The notes below the pieces were generated by a model. It did no database searches and was not told the origin of the DNA. It saw only the letters and a program-made list of their open reading frames with translations. DNA of 64,000 bases from Pseudoduganella namucuonensis (lineage in GTDB: Bacteria > Pseudomonadota > Gammaproteobacteria > Burkholderiales > Burkholderiaceae_D), in contig NZ_FPBO01000009.1 in the NCBI RefSeq assembly GCF_900116645.1, positions 160,101 to 224,100 on the forward strand, written 5' to 3'. A program made the translations under genes and the position numbers. The number at the start of each line of letters is the position of its first letter. Position 1 is the stretch's first letter. Of this stretch, positions 35,327 to 45,752 are shown in pieces.

Positions 35327-36394
35327 TGCCGTGCGCCGGGTGGATTCGCGGACGATCAACTCCGTGGTCAGCTGGCGCGGTTCGGGGCGGCCGCCCGCCA
35401 CCTGGGCGAGCAGCGACTCCACCAGCACGTTGCCCGCTTCCTCCATCGGCTGCCGCACGGTGCTGAGCGCCGGGCGGAAGTAGGAAGCCAGCTCGATATC
35501 GTCGTACCCCACCACCAGCACATCGTCCGGCACCGCGCGGCCGTTGCGTATCAGCGTGTTGATCACGGTGATCGCGGCCAGGTCGCTGCAGGCGAACACG
35601 CCGTCGAACGGCGCGCCGCTGTCGATCAGCGCCTGCATGTCCCGCTCGATGTGCGCCGTGTGGAACTTGGTGTTGATGAGCAGCGCCGGATCGGCCGCCA
35701 CGCCGCGCTCCGCGTGCGCCTGGCGGTAGCCCGCCAGCCGGTTCTCCAGTTCCACCGTGCCGAAATCGCCGATGATGGCGATCCGCTTCGCGCCCTGCGC
35801 GAACAGGTGCTCGGTGGCGATCTTGCCGCCATGCTTGTTGTCCGTGCCGACCGTGCAGTACATCTGGCGCGGACGCTGCTCGCCCCATAAGGCCATCGGC
35901 ACGCGCGCCATCGCCAGCTCGTTCAGGCGGTCGTGCGGCAGCCATTGCCCGGTGTAGATCAAGCCTATCGCGCGGCCGGTGTAGTACAGGTCCGCGAAGT
36001 TGGCGGTGTCGGCGTCTATGCGCAGCAGCAGCATCTCGTAGCCGCGGTCGGTGAGGGTGTTGGCGAGCGAGCTGATCAGGCTGATGAAGAACGGCTCCGT
36101 CAACTGCTCCCGCAGGTTGTTCATCGGCGGCACCACCACCGCCACCGTGTTGTTCTGCTTGAGCCGCAGGTTCTGCGCACTCACGTTCACCGTGTAGTTC
36201 AGCGACTGCGCCAGCTCCACGATGCGCTTGCGCGTCTCCTCGCCGATGTCCGGCTTGCCGCGCAGGGCGCGCGACACCGCCGACACGGACACCCCGGCCA
36301 GCCGCGCGATATCCGACATCTGCGGCCTGCCTGCCGGCGGCGTCTGCTCGCCCGCGGCGGGTGTCGAAAGTGCTTGCTTGCGCGGTGCGCCCAT
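35324..36394 (-). CDS. LacI-family transcriptional regulator of the glucan locus
   Basis: A 356-aa LacI/GalR repressor. The helix-turn-helix and hinge are at residues 25-75 (MSDIARLAGVSVSAVSRALR then LNYTVNVSAQNLRLKQNN), after a 24-residue Ala/Pro-rich leader. The sugar-binding domain follows (VAVVVPPMNN, VGTDNKHGGKIATEHL, VVGYDDIELASYF). AAGG lies six bases before the ATG. It is divergent from the TonB receptor with palindromic operators in between, a typical arrangement in which the repressor is released by a sugar derived from the imported polymer. Confidence 0.93.
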   Translation of the reverse strand: MGAPRKQALSTPAAGEQTPPAGRPQMSDIARLAGVSVSAVSRALRGKPDIGEETRKRIVELAQSLNYTVNVSAQNLRLKQNNTVAVVVPPMNNLREQLTEPFFISLISSLANTLTDRGYEMLLLRIDADTANFADLYYTGRAIGLIYTGQWLPHDRLNELAMARVPMALWGEQRPRQMYCTVGTDNKHGGKIATEHLFAQGAKRIAIIGDFGTVELENRLAGYRQAHAERGVAADPALLINTKFHTAHIERDMQALIDSGAPFDGVFACSDLAAITVINTLIRNGRAVPDDVLVVGYDDIELASYFRPALSTVRQPMEEAGNVLVESLLAQVAGGRPEPRQLTTELIVRESTRRTA

Positions 36395-36479
36395 GAGTGC
36401 CTTGCCAGAGTTGTGAATGTCGCGAGCGATTGTAGACGAAGCGCGCGGCGTGGAGCGGCCATTTTACGCCCGCGCGGCA

Positions 36480-36491
36480 GTTTACGTAAAC
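36480..36491. promoter_or_regulatory. Candidate LacI-type operator 1
   Basis: GTTTACGTAAAC is a perfect 12-base palindrome 85 bases before the LacI start and is followed by ACGTTAAAG. Its TTTACGTAA core recurs at 36590. Confidence 0.5.
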
Positions 36492-36588
36492 GTTAAAGTT
36501 GGTTCCCCGGCGCTTCGGTCCGCCAATTCTCTTTACCAGTGCGATGTAGCCAAACTACAACGTTAAAGTAAAAGCCGCGAAAAAAATG

Positions 36589-36612
36589 TTTACGTAATCG
36601 ATTGCGTAATCG
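36589..36612. promoter_or_regulatory. Candidate LacI-type operator 2
   Basis: TTTACGTAATCGATTGCGTA lies here; TTACGTAA-TCGA-TTGCGTAA is symmetric except for one base pair. ATCGAT-centred palindromes suit LacI-family repressors. It lies about 75 bases before the TonB receptor start, where it would block transcription. Confidence 0.5.
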
Positions 36613-36684
36613 GCTAATATTCATTCCGTTGCAGACGAAACAGGCGCCCAGCGCCGACCATTCGAAGAAAATCGGGAGACAGTA

Positions 36685-39387
36685 ATGCCAAGCAAACAGA
36701 TTTCCATCGCACGCCTCACGCCCATCGCCGCCGCCGCGGCCCTGGTGGCCATGTCCGGCGGAGCGCAGGCGCAGAACACGGCCCCTGGCGCGGCCGCCAG
36801 CGAAAAGATGAGCGAAGTGGTGGTGGTCGGTATCCGCAAGGGTATCGAGGACGCCATCTCGGTGAAGAAGTCCTCGGACTCCATCGTTGAAGCCATTTCG
36901 GCCGAGGACATCGGCAAGCTGCCCGATTCCAGCATCGCCGAATCGATCGCCCGCCTGCCGGGCCTGACCGCCCAGCGCGTGGCCGGCCGCGCGCAAGAGG
37001 TGAGCGTGCGCGGCATGTCCGGCGACTTCGCCGCCACCCTGATGAACGGCCGCGAGCAGGTCAGCACCGGCGACAACCGCAGCGCGCAGTTCGACCAGTA
37101 CCCGTCCGAGCTGCTGTCCGGGGTGGTGATCTACAAGACCCCGGACGCCGCCCTGATCGGCCAGGGCCTGGCCGGCACCATCGACCTGCAGACCGTGCGT
37201 CCGCTGTCGTTCTCCGGCCGCACCATGGCGGTCAACCTGCGCGGCCAGCGCAGCGGCATCGGCGCGGACGGCGGCGGCGACGGCAAGCGCCTGTCGGCCT
37301 TCTACATCGACCAGTACATGAACCGCACGCTGGGCCTGGCGGTCGGCTACGCGCGCTTCGAGGAGAGCGGCGACTCGGTGCTGCGCCAGGGCGACTATTC
37401 GGACGTGCTGGTGAACGGCGTGAAGGTCAGCGCGCCGACGCGGCTCAAGGCCTTCACCAACCACAAGGAGGAAAAGCGCGACGGCCTGATGGCCGCGCTG
37501 CAATGGCGTCCCAACAAGAACTTCTCCAGCCTGCTGGACCTGTACTACTCGAAGTTCGATTCGCCCACCATCCGCAAGGGCATCGAGTTCGTCACCAACG
37601 CCACCTGGACGGCGGGCTGCGCGCCGGCCTGTGCCCTGATCAACCCGGTCGTCAAGGACGGCAAGGTCGATAGCGGCGCGTGGACCAATGTGCACTCGGT
37701 GCTGGCCAACAACGTGGACAGCAACTCCGCCACCTTGAAGGCGGCCGGCTGGAACAACAAGCTGCGCGTGGACGACGACTGGAGCGTGGAGGCCGACCTG
37801 AGCTACTCCAGCGCGATGCGCAAGGAAACCCCGTACGAAACCTGGGCCGGCGCGCCGAAATCGGTGGGCGACACCATCAAGTTCGCCAACGGCGCGGCGG
37901 GCCTGCCGGGCGTGGTGTTCACGCCGTCGCTGAACTACGCCGACGCGCAGACCATCCGCCTGATGGACGCCGGCGGCTGGGGCATGGCCGGCTATCTGAA
38001 GAAGCTGGAGGTGCGCGACACGCTGAAGTCCGGCCGCGCCTCGGCCGAGCGCGCGCTGCCGGACGGCTGGCCGCTGTCCAAGGTGACCTTCGGGGTCAAC
38101 TACTCGGACCGCTACAAGAGCCGCTCGGTGCCGGAATTCCAGATGCAGTTGAAGGAGGGCGTGACGGCGACCGGCGCGCTGCCGGAAGGCGTGGGCAGCA
38201 TCATGGCGGGCGATTCGGGCATTTCCATGGTCAGCTACAACGAGCTGGGGATCGCGGACCGCTACAATCTGGTGAACAACAACTTCTTCGACATCTACCT
38301 GAAGGCGTGGGAAGTGATGGAGAAGGCCGCCACCAGCTACGTCAAGTTCGACGTCGACACCAGCGTCGCCGGCATTCCGCTGCGCGGCAACGTGGGCGCG
38401 CAGCTGGTGCACATCAAGCAAAGCTCGACCGGCAACACGGTGGACACCAGCAGCGGCACCGGCGACTCGGACCGCGTGGTGTCGGCCCTGACGGACGGCG
38501 ACAGCTACCGCGACTTCCTGCCCAGCATGAACCTGGCGGCGGACCTGGGCGGTGGCCAGACCATGCGCCTGGGGATGGCCAAGGTGATGGCGCGCCCCCG
38601 CATGGACCAGATGAGCAACAGCGGCACCTACTACGTCGATGGCCTGGACAAGCACGGCCCGATCTGGAAGGGCGGCGGCGGCAATCCGAAGCTGCGTCCC
38701 TTCCTGGCCAAGGCGGTCGACCTGTCGTACGAGAAGTACTTCGACAAGCAGGCCTACGTGGCGGCGGCGGCCTTCTTCAAGAAACTCGACTCCTACATCT
38801 ACACCTACACCAACGGCAATTACGACTTCACCGGCCACCGCAACGAGTCAACCTTCACGCCGAAGTCGAACATCGGCGAGTTCACGCAGCCGCAGAACGG
38901 CTCGGGCGGCAATATCCACGGCGTGGAGTTGTCGGCGTCGCTGCCCTTCGGCATGCTGACCCGCTACCTGGACGGCCTGGGCGCGCAAGCCAGCTACGCC
39001 CGCACGCAAAGCTCGATCAAGCCCTTCGGCACGTCGGACACCAGCCCGCTGCCCGGCCTGTCGCGCCAGACCAGCAACCTGACGGTGTACTACGAGCGGC
39101 ACGGCTGGTCGGCCCGCGTGTCGCAGCGGGCGCGCTCGGACTTCCTGGGCGAGATCATCGGCTTCGCGTCCACCCGCCGCTTCCAGTACATCAAGGCGGA
39201 GCGCGTGATCGACCTGCAGCTCGGTTACGAGTTCCAGAGCGGCCCGCTGAAGGGCGCCTCGCTGATGGTGCAGGTGAATAATGCCAACAACGCCAAGTAC
39301 CAGGAATACCAGGACCGTCCGGACAACATCACCAACACCGTGAAATACGGCTCCACGGTGCTGTTCGGGCTGAACTACAAGCTGTAA
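36685..39387 (+). CDS. TonB-dependent receptor (Xanthomonas/Caulobacter carbohydrate type)
   Basis: A 900-aa outer-membrane receptor with signal peptide ending AMSGGAQAQ. The plug begins near residue 45 (SEVVVVGIRKGIEDAISVKK) and includes IGKLPDSSIAESIARLPGL and DQYPSELLSGVVIYKTPDA, the signature of the large TonB-Xanth-Caul subfamily used for oligosaccharides. The barrel ends with VLFGLNYKL. GGGAG precedes the start. It is followed by a GH66 enzyme and a sugar ABC importer, so its cargo is probably an alpha-glucan oligosaccharide. Confidence 0.95.
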   Translation: MPSKQISIARLTPIAAAAALVAMSGGAQAQNTAPGAAASEKMSEVVVVGIRKGIEDAISVKKSSDSIVEAISAEDIGKLPDSSIAESIARLPGLTAQRVAGRAQEVSVRGMSGDFAATLMNGREQVSTGDNRSAQFDQYPSELLSGVVIYKTPDAALIGQGLAGTIDLQTVRPLSFSGRTMAVNLRGQRSGIGADGGGDGKRLSAFYIDQYMNRTLGLAVGYARFEESGDSVLRQGDYSDVLVNGVKVSAPTRLKAFTNHKEEKRDGLMAALQWRPNKNFSSLLDLYYSKFDSPTIRKGIEFVTNATWTAGCAPACALINPVVKDGKVDSGAWTNVHSVLANNVDSNSATLKAAGWNNKLRVDDDWSVEADLSYSSAMRKETPYETWAGAPKSVGDTIKFANGAAGLPGVVFTPSLNYADAQTIRLMDAGGWGMAGYLKKLEVRDTLKSGRASAERALPDGWPLSKVTFGVNYSDRYKSRSVPEFQMQLKEGVTATGALPEGVGSIMAGDSGISMVSYNELGIADRYNLVNNNFFDIYLKAWEVMEKAATSYVKFDVDTSVAGIPLRGNVGAQLVHIKQSSTGNTVDTSSGTGDSDRVVSALTDGDSYRDFLPSMNLAADLGGGQTMRLGMAKVMARPRMDQMSNSGTYYVDGLDKHGPIWKGGGGNPKLRPFLAKAVDLSYEKYFDKQAYVAAAAFFKKLDSYIYTYTNGNYDFTGHRNESTFTPKSNIGEFTQPQNGSGGNIHGVELSASLPFGMLTRYLDGLGAQASYARTQSSIKPFGTSDTSPLPGLSRQTSNLTVYYERHGWSARVSQRARSDFLGEIIGFASTRRFQYIKAERVIDLQLGYEFQSGPLKGASLMVQVNNANNAKYQEYQDRPDNITNTVKYGSTVLFGLNYKL

Positions 39388-39411
39388 GCATTATAACCAA
39401 CGGCAACTGCT

Positions 39412-39438
39412 GGGGTCAGACCCGCTGGGTCTGACCCC
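39412..39438. repeat. Palindromic repeat, GGGGTCAGACCC family, copy B
   Basis: GGGGTCAGACCC and GGGTCTGACCCC with a 3-base spacer, 25 bases after the receptor stop and 68 bases before the GH66 start. Flanks resemble those of copies A and C. It could cause partial termination, setting receptor and downstream expression apart. Confidence 0.85.
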
Positions 39439-39505
39439 GGTGTTTGCATCTGGTTTGGATTTGGAAAACAAGCGCCGCCCACGCAGCGGCCCGAAGGAGA
39501 CAACA

Positions 39506-41419
39506 ATGAACATACAACTGGACAATCTGCGCGGCGCGCAGGCCTCCGCCATCGCGGCGCTGCTGGCCGCCGCCCTCTCGGGCTGCTCGGCCGGATCGGC
39601 CGCGCCGTCCGCCCCGGCGGTCGTCACGCCCACGCCGTCCCCGGTGGTCACGCCGCCCGCGACCGATCCCATCCCGGTGCCGGCGCCGCCGGTGACCATC
39701 GCCGCGCAGACCGACAAATCGGCCTACCAGCCCGGCGCGGTGGTGCGCATCAAGCTGGACATCGGCAACACCGGCGCGGCCGCCGTCGCGGGCGCGAAGC
39801 TGACCCTGACCGTGCGCCACCTGGAGGAGCAGGTCGGCGTCCCCGCCGTCACGACGCTGGACCTGCCGGTGGGCACCGCCGCGCCGCTGGAATTGCGCTG
39901 GACCGCCCCCGCTGCCGACTTCCAGGGCTACAGCTTCGAGGTGACCATCACGGACGCCAATGGCGCGCCGTTGGGCAGCGAAACCGGCGCCATCGACGTC
40001 TCCAGCAACTGGCTCAAGTTCCCCCGCTATGGCTACCTGTCCGGCTTCGCACCGGGCCTGGACACCAAGGCCATCGTTGACCAGCTCAAGACCTACCACC
40101 TGAACGGCCTGCAGTTCTACGACTGGCAGTGGAAACACCATATCCCGCTGAAGTCCTCGGCGGGCGGCGTGGCCGAGACCTGGCCGGACATCGCCAACCG
40201 CACCATCAGCCGCGACACCATCCACAACTTCATCCGCGACGCGCACGCCGCCGGCATGGCCGCCATGCAGTACAACCTGATCTACGGCGCCGCCATCGAC
40301 TACCAGGCCGACGGCGTCAGCCCGGCCTGGGGCCTGTACGACAGCAAGGGCGGCAAGCAATGGCAGTACACGCTGCCGTCCAGCTGGGCCTCGCCCATCA
40401 TCTACTTCTTCAATCCGGCCGACCCGGGCTGGCGGAACTTCCTGCTGGAGCGGGAGATGGACGTGTTCAAGGCCTTCGACTTCGACGGCTGGCACGCCGA
40501 CACGGTGGGCGACCATGGCGCGAAGTACACGGCGGCCGGCGAGGCGGTGGACATCAAGCAGACCTTCAAGCCCTTCCTGAACGCGGCCAAGGCGCGCATG
40601 GGGAGCAAGACGCTGATCATGAACACGGTGGGCAACAAGGGCCACGAGCAGGTCAACAGCAGCAACGTGGACGCGGTCTACGTGGAAGTGTGGCCGGGCG
40701 ACGGCTTCCCCAACTACCTGTCGCTGAAGAACGTGGTCGACCAGTCGCGCGCCGAGAGCGGCGGCAAGTCGCTGATCGTGCCGGCCTATATGAACTACGA
40801 CTACGCCAAGGGCAAGTCGACGGAGTCGCCCGGCCGCTTCAACGATCCCGGCGTGCTGCTGACGGGAGCGACCGTGCTGGCGGCGGGCGGTTCGCGCCTG
40901 GAACTGGGCGACGACAACCGCATGCTGTGCAACGAGTACTTCCCGAACCGCAACCTGGCGATGGGCGCGGAGCTGAAGAAGCGCATCCGCTACTACTACG
41001 ACTTCTCGGTGGCCTATGAAAACCTGCTGCGCGACGGCCAAGTGGAAACCGCCCAGGCGGTGGAGATCGAGGGCGTGAAAACGGGACGCGACAGCCTGCC
41101 GAACACCGTGTGGTCCTTCACCAAGGCGGACAGGAAGTACGAGATCGTCCACTTGATCAACCTGAGGGAGTTGAACGACACCAGCTGGCGCGACACCAAC
41201 GCCACGCAAAAAACGCCCGCGCCGCTGCGGAATTTCAAGCTGAAGTATTACACTGCCTCCAAGGTGTCCCACGCGTACGTCGCGTCGCCGGACACGGCCG
41301 GCGGCGCCTCGCGCAGCCTGGCGCTGGAATCCGGCAGCGACGGCAAGGGGGCGTTCGTCACCGTGACCGTGCCGTCCCTGGATTACTGGGACATGGTCTA
41401 CTTCAGGAAGGCTGAGTAA
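39506..41419 (+). CDS. GH66-like dextranase / cyclodextran-forming glycosidase, lipoprotein
   Basis: A 637-aa lipoprotein; GAAGGAGA lies five bases before the ATG and the lipobox is LSGC, followed by a Pro/Thr linker. Residues about 70-165 are an immunoglobulin-like N-domain (QTDKSAYQPGAVVRIKLD), then a (beta/alpha)8 barrel with YDWQWKHHIPLK, an expected nucleophile aspartate in DFDGWHADTVGD and an acid/base glutamate in DAVYVEVWPGDG, and a C-terminal beta domain. This is the layout of GH66 enzymes, which cut internal alpha-1,6 bonds of dextran or make cycloisomalto-oligosaccharides. Lacking the CITase-type CBM35 insert, plain endo-dextranase is more likely. The stop overlaps the next start (TAATG). 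Confidence 0.85.
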   Translation: MNIQLDNLRGAQASAIAALLAAALSGCSAGSAAPSAPAVVTPTPSPVVTPPATDPIPVPAPPVTIAAQTDKSAYQPGAVVRIKLDIGNTGAAAVAGAKLTLTVRHLEEQVGVPAVTTLDLPVGTAAPLELRWTAPAADFQGYSFEVTITDANGAPLGSETGAIDVSSNWLKFPRYGYLSGFAPGLDTKAIVDQLKTYHLNGLQFYDWQWKHHIPLKSSAGGVAETWPDIANRTISRDTIHNFIRDAHAAGMAAMQYNLIYGAAIDYQADGVSPAWGLYDSKGGKQWQYTLPSSWASPIIYFFNPADPGWRNFLLEREMDVFKAFDFDGWHADTVGDHGAKYTAAGEAVDIKQTFKPFLNAAKARMGSKTLIMNTVGNKGHEQVNSSNVDAVYVEVWPGDGFPNYLSLKNVVDQSRAESGGKSLIVPAYMNYDYAKGKSTESPGRFNDPGVLLTGATVLAAGGSRLELGDDNRMLCNEYFPNRNLAMGAELKKRIRYYYDFSVAYENLLRDGQVETAQAVEIEGVKTGRDSLPNTVWSFTKADRKYEIVHLINLRELNDTSWRDTNATQKTPAPLRNFKLKYYTASKVSHAYVASPDTAGGASRSLALESGSDGKGAFVTVTVPSLDYWDMVYFRKAE

Positions 41420-42696
41420 TGATTCCAGCAAAACTCCGCGATGCGCTTGCGTTGGGCCTCGCGCTATCCTGCGGCCAGGCCCTGGCCGCCGAGGTCACCA
41501 TCGCCTGCGGCTCGGTGGGCAGCGACGTCGAGATCTGCCGCAAGATGACGGACGAGTGGGCCGCGCGCAGCGGCCACACGGTGCGCATCTTCGTCACGCC
41601 CAATTCGAGCACCGACCAGCTGGCGCTGTACCGCCAGCAGTTCGGCGCCGGCTCCGGCGAGGTGGACGTGCTGATGGTGGACGTGGTGTGGCCCGGCATC
41701 GTCAAGCAGCACCTGGTGGACCTGGCGCCGCACGCCAGGGAGGCGCGCAAGGAGCATTTCCCGTCCATCATCGCCAACAACACGGTGGACGGCAAGTTGC
41801 TGGCGCTGCCCTGGTTCACCGACGCGGGCGTGCTGTACTACCGCGGCGACCTGCTGAAGAAATACAACGCCAGGGTGCCCGCCACCTGGAACGAGCTGAC
41901 CGCGACCGCGCGCCTGATCCAGGACGGCGAACGCGCCGCCGGCAACCGCGACATGCACGGCTTTGTCTTCCAGGGCAAGGCCTACGAGGGGCTGACCTGC
42001 AACGCGCTGGAGTGGGTGGCCAGCTTCGGCGGCGGCACCATCGTCGAGCCGGATGGCCGCATCAGCATCAACAACGCGCAGGCGGCCAAGGCGCTGGACC
42101 TGGCGGCCAGCTGGCCGGGCAACATCGCGCCGAAGAACGTGGTGAGCTTCGCCGAGGAGGAGGCGCGCGGCGTGTTCCAGAACGGGAACGCGGTCTTCAT
42201 GCGCAACTGGTCCTACGCCTGGGTGCTGGCGCAGCGCGCCGACAGCAAGGTCAAAGGCCGTATCGGCATGACGGTGCTGCCGGCCGGCGACGACGCCGGC
42301 AAGGGCGGCCGGGGCGCGGCCACGCTGGGCGGCTGGAACCTGGCCGTGTCCAGGTACTCGAAGAACCAGGCCGCCGCGATCGACCTGGTGCTGTACCTGA
42401 CCGGCAAGGACGCGCAGAAGAAGCGCGCGCTGCTGGTCGGCTCGCTGCCCACCCATCCGGCGCTGTACAAGGACGCGGACATCCTGAAATCGGCGCCGTA
42501 CTACGGCCAGTTGCTGGACGTGTTCAACGCGGCGCTGGTGCGCCCGTCCACCGTCACCGGGGACAAGTACAACGCCGTGTCGTCGGCCTTCTGGAACGCC
42601 GCGCAATCGGCGCTGGGGGCGCGCGGCAACGGAACGGACGCGGTGAGGAAGCTGGAAAAGGACATCACGCGCGTGCGCCGGGGCGCGGCATGGTAG
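41419..42696 (+). CDS. Sugar ABC transporter substrate-binding protein
   Basis: A 425-aa periplasmic binding protein of the maltose/trehalose family. The signal peptide is LALGLALSCGQALA, cut before AEVTIACG. Characteristic segments are TDEWAARSGHTVRIFVTPNS, EVDVLMVDVVWPGIVKQHLV, LPWFTDAGVLYYRGDLLKK and GGWNLAVSRYSKNQ. Its start shares a base with the GH66 stop, and its stop lies inside the first codons of the permease gene, so it is translationally coupled on both sides. Likely ligand: isomalto-oligosaccharides released by the glycosidases. Confidence 0.93.
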   Translation: MIPAKLRDALALGLALSCGQALAAEVTIACGSVGSDVEICRKMTDEWAARSGHTVRIFVTPNSSTDQLALYRQQFGAGSGEVDVLMVDVVWPGIVKQHLVDLAPHAREARKEHFPSIIANNTVDGKLLALPWFTDAGVLYYRGDLLKKYNARVPATWNELTATARLIQDGERAAGNRDMHGFVFQGKAYEGLTCNALEWVASFGGGTIVEPDGRISINNAQAAKALDLAASWPGNIAPKNVVSFAEEEARGVFQNGNAVFMRNWSYAWVLAQRADSKVKGRIGMTVLPAGDDAGKGGRGAATLGGWNLAVSRYSKNQAAAIDLVLYLTGKDAQKKRALLVGSLPTHPALYKDADILKSAPYYGQLLDVFNAALVRPSTVTGDKYNAVSSAFWNAAQSALGARGNGTDAVRKLEKDITRVRRGAAW

Positions 42697-43679
42697 CGGA
42701 GGGGCCGGCTGGCCGGGATGCATCGGCCGGGCACGGGGCCGAACGCGGGCGAGAAGCCCGGCGCGCGCGGGAGGGCGCGGGGCCGCGCAGCGCCCTGGCG
42801 CGCCAGCGCCTGCGCAGCGCGGCGCTGTTCCTGGCGCCCATGCTGCTGGTGCTGGCGCTGGTGGCCGTGGAGCCGCTGGGCCGCAGCATCTGGCTCAGCC
42901 TCACGGACGCGAAGCTGGACAATCTGGCCGGCGCCTTCGTCGGCCTGGAAAACTACTTCGGCGAATACGGCCTGTTCATGACCGGCGAGGGCTGGATCGA
43001 TCCGGCCTGGGCCAGGGCGGTGGGCAACACGCTGCTGTTCGCGTTTTCCTCGGTGGTGATCGAAACGGTGCTGGCCTTCGGCGTGGCGCTGATGCTGAAC
43101 ACGGAGTTCCGCGGCCGCGGCCTGGTCACCGCCGCCGTGCTGGTTCCGTGGGCCGTGCCCACCGTGGTCTCGGCCAAGCTGTGGGACTGGATGCTGCAGC
43201 AGCAATACGGCATCGTCAACGTGGCGCTGGCCGGCGCCGGCTTCGAGCGCATCGCCTTCACCACCGAGTATCCGATGCTGTCGGTGCTGGCGGTGGACGT
43301 GTGGAAGACCACGCCCTTCATGGCGCTGCTGATCCTGTCCGCCCTGAAGATGCTGCCGCGCGACTGCTACGAGGCGGCCGAGGTGGACGGCGTGCATCCG
43401 CTGCGGGTGTTCCTCCAGGTGACGCTGCCGCTGGTGCGGCCGGCGCTGATGGTGGCGGTGATCTTCCGCCTGCTCGACGCGCTGCGCGTGTTCGACGTGA
43501 TCCATGTGCTGACGGGCAGCAGCGAGAACACGATCAGCATGTCCGGCTTCGTGCGCCAGCAGATGGTGGAGAACGGCAGCGTGGGCTTCGGATCGGCCGC
43601 CTCCACCGTGCTGTTCCTGGTGATCGGCGCGTGCACGCTGCTGTACATGAAAATCAACCGGGTGAGGGCGGAAGGATGA
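42690..43679 (+). CDS. Sugar ABC transporter permease 1 (MalF-like)
   Basis: A 329-aa inner-membrane protein. The ATG at 42690 overlaps the binding-protein stop. A 45-residue charged, Arg-rich leader precedes the first helix (ALFLAPMLLVLALVAVEPLG), followed by five more helices. The ATPase-contact EAA loop is CYEAAEVDGVHPLRVFLQV. It belongs to the MalF/UgpA half of carbohydrate uptake type-1 importers. The basic leader is longer than usual and could be a mis-called start. Confidence 0.92.
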   Translation: MVAEGPAGRDASAGHGAERGREARRAREGAGPRSALARQRLRSAALFLAPMLLVLALVAVEPLGRSIWLSLTDAKLDNLAGAFVGLENYFGEYGLFMTGEGWIDPAWARAVGNTLLFAFSSVVIETVLAFGVALMLNTEFRGRGLVTAAVLVPWAVPTVVSAKLWDWMLQQQYGIVNVALAGAGFERIAFTTEYPMLSVLAVDVWKTTPFMALLILSALKMLPRDCYEAAEVDGVHPLRVFLQVTLPLVRPALMVAVIFRLLDALRVFDVIHVLTGSSENTISMSGFVRQQMVENGSVGFGSAASTVLFLVIGACTLLYMKINRVRAEG

Positions 43680-44533
43680 AGACGTTGCGCGATTCGATAC
43701 GCAGTCCCTTCTGGCGCGCGGCCTTTCGGCTGTACGTCGCCCTGGTGGTGGCGGTGGCGGTGCTGCCGTTCTGCTACGCCGTGTTCTCGTCGCTGCTGAC
43801 CGGCTCCGCGCTGGCCGACGTGCGCGACGCCACGCTGGCCGGCCTGTCCTTCGCCAACTATCCGGCGCTGTTCGGCAGCGGCCAGTACTTCGGCCACAGC
43901 ATCCTGAACTCGCTGATGGTGGCGTCGGCGGTGGTGGCGGCCTCGCTGCTGCTGGGCGTGACGGCGGCCTACGCGCTGGGCCGCATCGAGTTCCGCGGGC
44001 GCGGCCTGCTGCTGATGGCGATCCTGGCCGTGTCCATGTTCCCGCAGGTGGCGGTGCTGGCCGGCATGTACGAGGTGATGCGGGTGCTGGGACTGTACAA
44101 CAAGGCGCTCGGCCTGGTGCTGCCCTACATGCTGTTCACGCTGCCGTTCACCGTGTGGGTGCTGACCACCTTCATGCGCGAGCTGCCCAAGGAGCTGGAG
44201 GAGGCCGCGATCATGGACGGCTGCAGCCCGTGGCGCGTGCTGGTGGACGTGTTCATGCCGCTGTTGTGGCCCGTGCTGGTGTCGGTCGGCCTGCTGGCCT
44301 TCGTCGCGGCCTGGAACGAGTTCCTGTTCGCGCTCACCTTCGTCAACCAGGACACGGGCCGCACGGTGCCGGTGGCGATCTCGCTGATCGGCGGCGGCGC
44401 CACCTCGCACGAGCTCCCCTGGGGCAAGCTGATGGCCGCCTCGGTGCTGGTCACGCTGCCGCTGGTGGCGCTGGTGATGGTATTTCAACGCAAGATCGTG
44501 TCGGGCCTGACGGCCGGCGCGGTCAAAGGCTAG
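43676..44533 (+). CDS. Sugar ABC transporter permease 2 (MalG-like)
   Basis: A 285-aa inner-membrane protein starting in an ATGA overlap with permease 1 (GAAGG just upstream). Six helices; EAA loop ELEEAAIMDGCSPWRVLV, and the C-terminal region AAWNEFLFALTFV typical of the MalG/UgpE half. It pairs with the preceding permease to form the channel. Confidence 0.93.
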   Translation: MKTLRDSIRSPFWRAAFRLYVALVVAVAVLPFCYAVFSSLLTGSALADVRDATLAGLSFANYPALFGSGQYFGHSILNSLMVASAVVAASLLLGVTAAYALGRIEFRGRGLLLMAILAVSMFPQVAVLAGMYEVMRVLGLYNKALGLVLPYMLFTLPFTVWVLTTFMRELPKELEEAAIMDGCSPWRVLVDVFMPLLWPVLVSVGLLAFVAAWNEFLFALTFVNQDTGRTVPVAISLIGGGATSHELPWGKLMAASVLVTLPLVALVMVFQRKIVSGLTAGAVKG

Positions 44534-44541
44534 GAAAAACG

Positions 44542-45747
<1,206 letters not shown>

Positions 45748-45752
45748 AACAC

